The translations under genes were made by a program, and so were the position numbers. Source: Bacteroidales bacterium (GTDB taxonomy: Bacteria; Bacteroidota; Bacteroidia; Bacteroidales; WCHB1-69). Taken from it: a stretch of DNA of 8,834 nucleotides. The stretch covers positions 1 through 8,834 of the forward strand of contig JAEEUY010000122.1 in NCBI GenBank assembly GCA_016290715.1. The letters run 5' to 3'. Each line of letters opens with the position of its first letter. The stretch's first letter is position 1. Under the pieces are notes generated by a model that searched no databases, had not been told where the DNA came from, and worked only from the letters and a program-made list of their open reading frames with translations. Positions 1-5,559 of this stretch are shown here, in pieces.

Positions 1-1136
1 GAAGCCAGATCCTCGATAGCCTTGTTTATATTATACAGACTATTATTCAGACTCACACGCAAGTTATTTTCTAAATATTGTCGCTGGTCATTCAAACTTT
101 CCATGCTCAACTTACTCTGCTTCAACTTATATGAAGTTCCAACCCACGACAATATAGGCACCTGCAGCGACAAACCTATCACGGAATAGGGGAACCAATT
201 ATATGTAGAGAAATCCAAATTGTTGGCCATGGTCATATATTGGTAGTTGCCACTCAAGGCCAAGGTTGGACAAGCGGAAGACTTGATCATTTTCTGACTC
301 AATTCAAGTTGTTTTTGTGCATAATCCATTTGTACCAAGTTGGTATTGTTACTCAACGAGACACGTGCAGGGTCCAATTCCTGATATTGCAACATATCAT
401 CTTCAAAATCAGACAATTGTCCATCAAAAATAATTGGTTCATTTACTTCAACGCCCATCAACACCTTCAACATCATTGTCGCCAAATAGAGTGAGTTTTC
501 GGCGCTCGTCAATTGTGGCTTTTGGTTTTTAACCTGGACTTCAGCACGCAACTTGTCGAAATCGGAAGCCAGTCCCTGCTCGTATTTATCGTAAGTGTTT
601 TGTGCCGTAAGCTGTACATTCTCATAGCTTGTCAATAACACCTGATAGGAATCTTTGGCTAAAAGCATCCCATAATAGGCTTTCTTCACTTCATTGATAA
701 GCGATATTCTGGACGCTCTGGCATTTTCCACTGCCAATTCCACATCTACTTGGGATAGTTTCAAATTGTACCAAGTGGGAGCGGCGACCAATGGCAAGGA
801 GAAATTCAAGCCTGCAGAATAATTGTAGCTGGTACCCACTTCTATTTCCATGGGGTTTCCACCCATCTCCATCACCATTTTTTGCTTTTTCAAAGTAGCC
901 TGCCAACTTCCAGCCAACGAAACTGAGGGAAACAAAGCCGCGATTTGCTCACTTTTATAATATTTTTTTGCTTGGATATCCCTATTCGCTACTTTAATGG
1001 TAGGATTTTCACTCAATGCAATCTCAAGAGCCTTTTGAAGATTTACGTGCACCGAATCCTGCACTTGCGCTTCAGATAATGGGGAAAATATTAATATACA
1101 AGTAATTATAAGTAGTATTTTCTTTATCGAAATCAT
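1..1136 (-). CDS. TolC-family outer membrane efflux protein, C-terminus cut by window edge
   Basis: An open frame of 378 codons runs from the ATG at 1136 off the left edge without a stop. It starts with a signal peptide (MISIKKILLIITCILIFSPL, probable cleavage after SEA near residue 23). A TolC repeat follows: residues near 35-45 read KALEIALSENPTIKVAN, the usual opening helix with the Asn-Pro pair. Later come YDKYEQGLASDFDKLRAEVQ and a stretch of Leu-rich, Asn/Gln-rich helices, then a second repeat beginning near LDPARVSLSNNTNLVQMD. TolC proteins form trimeric outer-membrane channels that work with RND or ABC pumps and a periplasmic adaptor; in Bacteroidota the adaptor and pump genes often follow, here beyond the window. 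Family members are usually about 430-490 residues, so about 60-100 residues are missing. I see no convincing promoter box, only a 17-bp inverted repeat at 1190-1206 upstream. The family call is firm; the transported substrate is unknown. Confidence 0.93.
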   Translation of the reverse strand, partial: MISIKKILLIITCILIFSPLSEAQVQDSVHVNLQKALEIALSENPTIKVANRDIQAKKYYKSEQIAALFPSVSLAGSWQATLKKQKMVMEMGGNPMEIEVGTSYNYSAGLNFSLPLVAAPTWYNLKLSQVDVELAVENARASRISLINEVKKAYYGMLLAKDSYQVLLTSYENVQLTAQNTYDKYEQGLASDFDKLRAEVQVKNQKPQLTSAENSLYLATMMLKVLMGVEVNEPIIFDGQLSDFEDDMLQYQELDPARVSLSNNTNLVQMDYAQKQLELSQKMIKSSACPTLALSGNYQYMTMANNLDFSTYNWFPYSVIGLSLQVPILSWVGTSYKLKQSKLSMESLNDQRQYLENNLRVSLNNSLYNINKAIEDLA

Positions 1137-1189
1137 CTTTTATATGCATTAACAAGAATAAACTAATATAAAAAACTTATTATAAACGC

Positions 1190-1206
1190 ACAAAATCCGA
1201 TTTTGT
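1190..1206. promoter_or_regulatory. Inverted repeat in the divergent tolC / DUF4249 gap
   Basis: The sequence ACAAAAT-CCG-ATTTTGT has perfect 7-bp arms around a 3-bp centre. It lies 54 bp upstream of the TolC-family start and 52 bp upstream of the promoter box of the DUF4249 gene. Size and position fit an operator for a dimeric regulator such as a TetR-family efflux repressor, but no regulator gene is in the window. It could also be chance in AT-rich DNA. Confidence 0.35.
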
Positions 1207-1257
1207 TTCGTAAAAATAAATTTTTATTGATAATTTTACAGATGAAAAAAAATAGTG

Positions 1258-1265
1258 TACTTTTG
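1258..1265 (+). promoter_or_regulatory. Bacteroides-type -7 box for the DUF4249 lipoprotein gene
   Basis: TACTTTTG matches the Bacteroides -7 consensus TAnnTTTG exactly and ends 29 bp before the ATG at 1295, which leaves a short leader. The nearest upstream TTG (1227-1229) is about 28 bp away. That is further than the usual roughly 20-bp spacing, so no good -33 element is seen. Confidence 0.5.
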
Positions 1266-1294
1266 CTGCTTCACTACACAAAATATATATTGGG

Positions 1295-2212
1295 ATGTCT
1301 TGTACCCGCATTCACTATATCAACCTTTTGCTATTTCTCTTTTTGACAATCCTTTTTTCTTGCCAGAAAGAGATTGAGGTTACCCTTCCCGACTATGATC
1401 AGAAGCTGGTAATTGAGGGAAGCATTGAAAATGGGGAGCCCGCCATGGTGATTGTCAGCAATAGTGTCCCCTACTTTGCCACGCTGGATCTCAATACTTT
1501 AATGAATAAGGTTTTGGTAACTGATGCGGTTGTTACCGTAACTTCCTCTACAGGAGAAAGCGAGCAATTACAACTCATCTATACCGACCAATCCCCCGTA
1601 TATATTGCTTACGTAGGAAGAAATTTATTGGGAGAACCAGGAAAAAGCTATACACTAAAAGTTACGCATAACGGACAGGAATACTCTGCACAAACATCTA
1701 TTCCACAACCTGTTAAATTAGATTCTGTGTGGTTGGGGTTTATGATAGCAGAGGATACGTTACCCACTTCGCGAGTACAAATCACCGATGATGCCAACTC
1801 TATTGATTACTACCAATTTCGTGTCAAAGTGCACGGCAAAAAGTTGCACGACCGGCTTTGGGTTACCAGTATGCCTGTAGCCTTCAACGACGGCCCTTTC
1901 AATGGGCAGACTGTTACTTTTGAAGTAACCCGTTCCAACCCCTCCTCCATTTTTACCGCGGCCATGACCGATGAAGAAGAGGAAGAGTTTTATCGGGTAA
2001 CCTATCGCAAAGGAGATACCATCTACATCAAAACCAGCATGATAGATTATGAGAGTTACCAATTCTGGTCAGCAATGACGTATGGTATTGCCGTCGGTCA
2101 GAACCCATTTATGAGTCCGGCACCTGTCCCCTACAATATTCACGGGGAGAATGTGATAGGTATTTGGAGTGGTTATGGCTCAACGGTAGATACGTTGTAT
2201 TATCCTGAATAG
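1295..2212 (+). CDS. DUF4249 domain-containing lipoprotein
   Basis: The 305-residue product begins with a hydrophobic signal (INLLLFLFLTILFSC) ending in a lipobox, LFSC, so Cys23 should be the lipidated N-terminus. The residues after it (QKEIEV) include acidic ones. That would be compatible with the Bacteroidota export signal that sends lipoproteins to the cell surface. The mature part opens with KLVIEGSIENGEPAMVIVS, the beta-strand pattern typical of DUF4249. An Ig-like region follows (VVTVTSSTGES, GKSYTLKVTHNGQEYSA), and a conserved-looking C-terminal part holds an acidic run, DEEEEEF, near 228-234. DUF4249 genes commonly sit beside TonB-dependent receptor genes, but none is visible here. 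Function is unknown; a role at the cell envelope, perhaps partnering a receptor, is inferred from the family. The ATG at 1295 gives a normal-length signal peptide and lies correctly behind the promoter box. Confidence 0.85.
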   Translation: MSCTRIHYINLLLFLFLTILFSCQKEIEVTLPDYDQKLVIEGSIENGEPAMVIVSNSVPYFATLDLNTLMNKVLVTDAVVTVTSSTGESEQLQLIYTDQSPVYIAYVGRNLLGEPGKSYTLKVTHNGQEYSAQTSIPQPVKLDSVWLGFMIAEDTLPTSRVQITDDANSIDYYQFRVKVHGKKLHDRLWVTSMPVAFNDGPFNGQTVTFEVTRSNPSSIFTAAMTDEEEEEFYRVTYRKGDTIYIKTSMIDYESYQFWSAMTYGIAVGQNPFMSPAPVPYNIHGENVIGIWSGYGSTVDTLYYPE

Positions 2213-2306
2213 GGTATCCCCTTAAAATTTCTTATTCCGCAACCTATGCCATACTATATTTTGGATTTTATTGTAGGATTACTATTCCATTAATAATATG
2301 GAACAA

Positions 2307-2351
2307 AAAAAGTTTCCACCAACTTTTATTCATTGTTGGCAGAAACTTTTT
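2307..2351. terminator. Bidirectional intrinsic terminator between DUF4249 and rubrerythrin genes
   Basis: Arms AAAAAGTTTC-CA-CCAAC and GTTGG-CA-GAAACTTTTT pair over 15 bp apart from one 2-nt internal mismatch, with an 11-nt loop at 2324-2334. The flanking A and T runs make it work in both directions, as expected between converging genes ending at 2212 and 2377. A weaker 6-bp hairpin (TTCCAT/ATGGAA, 2285-2303) lies just before it. Confidence 0.88.
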
Positions 2352-2376
2352 ATTTGTCAGCGTAACGCTGTTTTTT

Positions 2377-3081
2377 TTAATAGTTTTGCTTGTTAATTTC
2401 AAAGTAGGCCTGTGGATGATTGCATACAGGACATACCTCAGGAGCCTGCGTGCCCACCACGATGTGACCACAGTTGCGGCATTCCCAGATTTTTACCTCG
2501 CTGCGGGCGAAAACCTCTTGTGCTTCCACATTGTGCAGCAGGGCACGGTAGCGTTCCTCATGATGTTTCTCAATGGCGGCCACACCACGGAACTTCTCTG
2601 CCAGTTCGTGGAACCCCTCTTCGTCGGCGGTGCGGGCAAAACCTTCGTACATGTCCGTCCATTCGTAATTCTCGCCGGCAGCCGCAGCGGCCAAATTCTC
2701 GGCGGTATTACCAATACCGTTCAACTCTTTGAACCATAGTTTGGCATGTTCCTTCTCATTATCAGCAGTTTGCAAGAAAAGAGCGGCGATCTGTTCAAAA
2801 CCTTCCTTCTTTGCCTTGGAGGCGAAGTAAGTGTATTTGTTACGAGCTTCACTCTCACCGGCAAAAGCAGTGTGCAGATTCTTCTCGGTTTGCGTACCGG
2901 CATACGGATTGGTGGCTTTCTCCTCACTTACAATCTCAAATTTCTCCTTACCTTGCTTGCAGCGCGGACATTTCCAGTCGGCGGGTAACTGTTCAAACGG
3001 AGTTCCAGGAACGATACCTTGTGTGGGGTCGCCCTGTGCGGGATCATATTCATACCCGCAGATTTTACATTTGTATTTCAT
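2377..3081 (-). CDS. Rubrerythrin with N- and C-terminal rubredoxin domains
   Basis: The 234-residue protein has three parts. Residues 1-50 are a rubredoxin (Cys5, Cys8, Cys38, Cys41; CKICGYEYDP and WKCPRCKQGKEKFE). Residues about 64-185 are a ferritin-like di-iron helical bundle with two ExxH motifs (E109-H112 and E171-H174) plus Glu-rich helices around 76 and 154. Residues about 195-230 are a second, rubrerythrin-type rubredoxin (Cys201, Cys204, Cys217, Cys220). Rubrerythrins reduce hydrogen peroxide in the cytoplasm of anaerobes, passing electrons from the rubredoxin iron to the di-iron site. Classical rubrerythrin is about 190 residues with only the C-terminal rubredoxin, so the extra N-terminal domain explains the length. 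I chose the ATG at 3081 (MKYKCKICG), the normal rubredoxin start; an in-frame TTG two codons upstream is possible but unneeded. A promoter box lies about 65 bp upstream, and the gene is probably transcribed alone. Not to be confused with reverse rubrerythrin, which lacks the C-terminal rubredoxin. Confidence 0.95.
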   Translation of the reverse strand: MKYKCKICGYEYDPAQGDPTQGIVPGTPFEQLPADWKCPRCKQGKEKFEIVSEEKATNPYAGTQTEKNLHTAFAGESEARNKYTYFASKAKKEGFEQIAALFLQTADNEKEHAKLWFKELNGIGNTAENLAAAAAGENYEWTDMYEGFARTADEEGFHELAEKFRGVAAIEKHHEERYRALLHNVEAQEVFARSEVKIWECRNCGHIVVGTQAPEVCPVCNHPQAYFEINKQNY

Positions 3082-3119
3082 AATCAATAGCTTAATTGGT
3101 TATTTAATCGGATTTTATA

Positions 3120-3140
3120 AAACATTCATGAAAAATGTTT
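3120..3140. promoter_or_regulatory. Inverted repeat at the predicted rubrerythrin transcription start
   Basis: AAACATT and AATGTTT form perfect 7-bp arms around a 7-nt centre. The repeat lies just downstream of the -7 box on the minus strand, where the transcript should begin, so it could be an operator for an oxidative-stress regulator or a hairpin near the 5' end of the mRNA. No regulator is visible nearby. Confidence 0.35.
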
Positions 3141-3146
3141 ATTTGG

Positions 3147-3154
3147 CAAAGGTA
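3147..3154 (-). promoter_or_regulatory. Bacteroides-type -7 box for the rubrerythrin gene
   Basis: On the minus strand the box reads TACCTTTG, an exact match to TAnnTTTG. A TTTTG at 3178-3182 could be the -33 element, although its spacing of 23 bp is slightly long. The box lies 65 bp upstream of the ATG, leaving a leader of roughly 55-60 nt. Confidence 0.6.
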
Positions 3155-3207
3155 ACAAAAAAAGTCATCCACTCCGCCAAAAGTGGTAAAAAAAATTCAA
3201 ATTCAAA

Positions 3208-3975
3208 CTACCTCGTCACATTGTACTCTACCCTGTCTTCCGCCGCCATTCCCGACATCCGTTCCTCTTCCTGCTGAGGATAAAGCTTATAAACGTGCTG
3301 TTCCAGCGTGGAATCCTCCTCGTCATCAACGGAATTGTATTTCTTGAAGTTCTCGGCCTGCTCGAAAATCTCCTTGAACACATCGTCTTGGGGCACTGGT
3401 GGGTATCCGTGTTTTGCCAAGATGAGAATCAAATCCATCTGCAGCTCCGCCTTGATGGCGGAACGGTTGGTCCAGTCGGTGTATTTTGACTTGTCATCGA
3501 CCATCTTCTTCACGTCTGCTGACAGTGTCAGGAGTTTGTCTTCGGGATATTCAAAGCCGAACTTGTGGGCGATCTCTTTCAGGATGTCGTAAAAGGCTTT
3601 CTCTTCGTAAGTTATTCCCAACTCCTTGAACGATTTCTTTTCCTTGTTGACCTCTTTCAGTAATTCCGCCATCTGCTTGGCCACTTCATCCAACACTTCC
3701 TGTGCGAAGATTGCGTTGTCGCTCCGGTCGTTATATCGCGTTACCAAGGCGTTTAGCCGTTTGGTAAAATCAACGCCTTTGATTTTGTTTACCTTTTTGA
3801 AATCGTTAATGACGGTGCGCAGCAGCTTCTCCATCAGCTTCACTTTCGTGTTGGGCAGTTCCAACTTCTCCAGTCGTGCCATATACTCCACACTCAGCAG
3901 ATCGAGGTCTTTAGTGTTGGCGTTCACTTGGGCCACCTCCTCCACACCTTCCGATTGCAACGCTTGTTGCAGCAT
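3208..3975 (-). CDS. Orphan C-terminal fragment of type I restriction subunit R (HsdR)
   Basis: This 255-residue frame matches only the helical C-terminal region of HsdR (the DUF3387-type domain). Recognisable blocks are RLNALVTRYNDRSD (73-86), LGITYEEKAFYDIL (119-132), the TDWTNRSAIKAELQMDLILI region (166-185), AKHGYPPVPQDDVF (187-200) and EQAENFKKY (205-213). In a full HsdR of about 1000 residues this region docks the motor subunit onto the HsdM/HsdS methyltransferase. The nuclease motif and all helicase motifs are missing. Upstream, TAA stands directly before the ATG, so the frame cannot be extended, and no HsdR-like sequence continues into the thioesterase gene. No hsdM or hsdS is present. 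The frame itself is intact and a promoter box stands just upstream. It is therefore either a decaying relic of a lost restriction locus or a domain now expressed alone. The family match is strong; function is uncertain. Confidence 0.8.
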   Translation of the reverse strand: MLQQALQSEGVEEVAQVNANTKDLDLLSVEYMARLEKLELPNTKVKLMEKLLRTVINDFKKVNKIKGVDFTKRLNALVTRYNDRSDNAIFAQEVLDEVAKQMAELLKEVNKEKKSFKELGITYEEKAFYDILKEIAHKFGFEYPEDKLLTLSADVKKMVDDKSKYTDWTNRSAIKAELQMDLILILAKHGYPPVPQDDVFKEIFEQAENFKKYNSVDDEEDSTLEQHVYKLYPQQEEERMSGMAAEDRVEYNVTR

Positions 3976-4002
3976 TTATCCAATAATCAACTGATAAAAA
4001 AC

Positions 4003-4010
4003 CAAATTTA
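4003..4010 (-). promoter_or_regulatory. -7 box for the orphan hsdR fragment
   Basis: On the minus strand the box reads TAAATTTG, an exact TAnnTTTG match, and ends 27 bp before the ATG at 3975. I see no TTTG at the right distance for a -33 element. It is close to, and divergent from, the box at 4026-4033. Confidence 0.4.
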
Positions 4011-4025
4011 ATCAAATATTTTACG

Positions 4026-4033
4026 TAAATTTG
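4026..4033 (+). promoter_or_regulatory. -7 box for the thioesterase-led gene cluster
   Basis: TAAATTTG matches TAnnTTTG and lies 42 bp upstream of the ATG at 4076. It also rules out the in-frame TTG at 4031 as a start, because that codon lies inside the box. No clear -33 element is seen, which would fit an activator-dependent or weak promoter. Confidence 0.5.
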
Positions 4034-4046
4034 CACTTGCAAATTT
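4027..4046. promoter_or_regulatory. Perfect inverted repeat overlapping the cluster promoter (operator candidate)
   Basis: AAATTTGC-ACTT-GCAAATTT has perfect 8-bp arms and a 4-bp centre. It covers seven of the eight -7 box bases and the expected start of transcription, the classic place for a repressor site. A 10-bp palindrome, TTTACGTAAA (4020-4029), overlaps its left end. No regulator gene is encoded in the window. Confidence 0.5.
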
Positions 4047-4075
4047 CTATATTACAAAACCTCAAACATCACATT

Positions 4076-4459
4076 ATGATGGATTTCAATACACTGAAAG
4101 GACTGCACCACAGCGAGAAGCTGGTGGTTGAGCACAAGGACACCGCCGCCGTCTATGGCTCAGGCGCACTGGAAGTTTTCGCCACCCCCGCCATGATCGC
4201 CCTGATGGAAAAGACCTGCCTGATGAGCGTGCGCAACAAAATCGGTGAAAGCAACACCACTGTTGGCATCGCCGTCAATATCAAGCATTTGAAAGCCAGT
4301 CCCGTGGGTGCCACCATCCGTTGTGAAGCGAAACTCGTGGAAGTGGACCGCCGCCGCTTGGTGTTCTCCGTAAAGTGCTTCGATGGCTCCGATCTTGTCG
4401 GTGATGGGCTCCACGAACGCTTTGTCGTAGAGAGCGAGAAGTTCATGGCGAAGTTCTAA
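4076..4459 (+). CDS. Hot-dog-fold thioesterase, FlK-like
   Basis: The product has 127 residues (a start at the next codon, 4079, would remove one). It is a single hot-dog domain most like the fluoroacetyl-CoA thioesterase FlK family: EVFATPAMIALMEKTC (33-48), TTVGIAVNIKHLKASPVGAT (61-80), then a strand-rich end with FSVKCFDG and GDGLHERFVV. The catalytic triad of FlK is Thr42, Glu50 and His76; here Thr37, Glu45 and His71 have exactly the same spacing (8 and 26 residues). The enzyme should hydrolyse a small acyl-CoA or similar thioester in the cytoplasm. Most FlK-like proteins are uncharacterised, so fluoroacetate resistance should not be assumed. The frame can be extended to a TTG at 4031, but that lies inside the promoter box. 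It is the first gene of a co-directional group; the next gene begins 44 bp later. Confidence 0.88.
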   Translation: MMDFNTLKGLHHSEKLVVEHKDTAAVYGSGALEVFATPAMIALMEKTCLMSVRNKIGESNTTVGIAVNIKHLKASPVGATIRCEAKLVEVDRRRLVFSVKCFDGSDLVGDGLHERFVVESEKFMAKF

Positions 4460-4503
4460 AAAATGGAAGTAAACACTTGATCAATTCAATCTTACATAAC
4501 AAC

Positions 4504-5400
4504 ATGCTGCAAACTGAACGACTACTGTTGCGACCATGGAGCGAAAGCGATGCCGAGGCTCTTTTCAAATATGCCTCTGACCCGGATGTTGGTCCGAGGG
4601 CAGGCTGGTCGCCGCACAAAAGTGTGGAGGAGAGCATGGAAATCATCCGCACCATTTTCCATAGCGACCATATCTGGGCTATCGAATTGAAAGAAACGCA
4701 ACAACCCATCGGCTGTATCGGTTACTATGCCCACGGCGAAAGCAACATCAACATTGGCGAGAACGATGTTGAAGCTGGCTATTGGATTGCCAAGCCCTAC
4801 TGGAACCGCGGCATCTGCACCGAAGCACTGCGACTGCTGATAGACTACTGCTTCAATGTGAAAGGATTCCACACCATCTGGAGCGACTTCTTCGTGGACA
4901 ATCCCGCCTCTGGCCGTGTGATGGAGAAGTGCGGCTTCCACGACACCGGCGAAATCAACTATTGCAGCCATCTTTACCACACCAACGGCCGTCCCGTCAA
5001 AATCATGAAATTAGAGCGCAAGGACACTGTGCAAACAACCGAACTCTTACGCACATCGCAGAGCTGGGATGGGGCAGAGTTGCCCAACTACCCTATCGGG
5101 AAACCCGAACTTGTGTCTATCCGTTACGTGTTCCCACCTGGCAAAAAATTGAGTTGGCATCACCACGATGTAATGAATTACGGTGTGGTACAGCAAGGTG
5201 AGCTTACCATTATCACCCTCGACGGGAAAGAGAGAACCGTATATGCAGGTGAAGCAGTTGTGGAAATGGTCGGCACTATCCACCACGGGGAGAACCGCGG
5301 CAGCGTCCCCGTCATACTCAACATGTTTTACATTTCCCAAAAGGGACTCCCCCTCTCCGTTCCTCACCCTGAAATACATGACAGACAACAGGAAAAATGA
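4504..5400 (+). CDS. GNAT N-acetyltransferase fused to a cupin domain
   Basis: This is a 298-residue two-domain protein. Residues 1-175 are a RimJ/RimL-type GNAT acetyltransferase: MLQTERLLLRPWSESDAEAL at the start, YWIAKPYWNRGICTEALRLL around 92-111 (acetyl-CoA pyrophosphate loop), and NPASGRVMEKCGFHDTGEI near the end. Residues about 180-290 are a cupin barrel with motif 1 at 213-228 (PGKKLSWHHHD, His219-His221) and motif 2 at 250-264 (GEAVVEMVGTIHHGEN, His260/His261), so a metal site looks intact. GNAT enzymes of this type acetylate amino groups on proteins, metabolites or drugs; such small cupins are usually separate proteins of unknown role. The linker (KLERKDTVQTTELLRTS) joins the two with no stop or frame change. 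I chose the ATG at 4504 because it gives the standard GNAT N-terminus; a TTG at 4477 would add nine residues. Substrate unknown. Confidence 0.88.
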   Translation: MLQTERLLLRPWSESDAEALFKYASDPDVGPRAGWSPHKSVEESMEIIRTIFHSDHIWAIELKETQQPIGCIGYYAHGESNINIGENDVEAGYWIAKPYWNRGICTEALRLLIDYCFNVKGFHTIWSDFFVDNPASGRVMEKCGFHDTGEINYCSHLYHTNGRPVKIMKLERKDTVQTTELLRTSQSWDGAELPNYPIGKPELVSIRYVFPPGKKLSWHHHDVMNYGVVQQGELTIITLDGKERTVYAGEAVVEMVGTIHHGENRGSVPVILNMFYISQKGLPLSVPHPEIHDRQQEK

Positions 5401-5520
5401 GATTTCTATTGGCAAAATGCTTCTAAAGCACAGCCAAACATCATTGAAAGGACAAAGACCATCTATGCCTCCGCTTTCAAGATGCTGTTCACCTTGCTCG
5501 CAGGATTGAATCGTGCCTAA
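5401..5520 (+). pseudogene. Possible in-frame coding relic after the GNAT-cupin stop
   Basis: Right after the TGA at 5398-5400 the same frame stays open for 39 codons to a TAA at 5518-5520. It begins DFYWQNASKAQPNIIERTKT and ends IYASAFKMLFTLLAGLNRA, an amphipathic, protein-like sequence rather than random codons. A second frame starting with ATG at 5380 (MTDNRKNEISIGKMLL) overlaps it and would join it by a frameshift near 5400. It may be the tail of a lost gene or of a once longer fusion. I do not recognise the family. There is no terminator hairpin in this 159-bp gap, so transcription may continue into the next gene. Confidence 0.35.
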
Positions 5521-5559
5521 GAAACAATTCTAAAAAAAATGAACAATAAACTTTGAATC

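Noticed and set aside
1242..1345. Short plus-strand frame (ATG at 1242) beginning MKKNSVLLLLHY that resembles a signal peptide
   Set aside because: It covers the -7 box of the DUF4249 gene, so its start would not be transcribed from that promoter, and it stops after 34 codons in a different frame.
2386..2739. Plus-strand open frames of about 106-117 codons over the rubrerythrin gene
   Set aside because: They are antisense to a clearly recognisable protein, have no family features and no promoter or start signal.
3157..3186. Hairpin CCACT/AGTGG with a T-run on the minus strand, a possible terminator for the hsdR fragment
   Set aside because: The stem is only 5 bp, the T-run begins 5 nt after it, and it overlaps the possible -33 element of the rubrerythrin gene.
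3626..3994. Plus-strand Ser-rich open frame opposite the hsdR fragment
   Set aside because: Its composition (Ser/Leu-rich) is what antisense of Lys/Glu-rich coding DNA gives; the minus-strand HsdR match explains the region.
4031..4075. TTG start that would add 15 residues to the thioesterase
   Set aside because: The TTG lies within the -7 box, and the extra residues are not part of the hot-dog fold.
4522..4980. Minus-strand 152-codon frame opposite the GNAT domain
   Set aside because: It is antisense to a strong GNAT match and lacks any recognisable domain or upstream signals.
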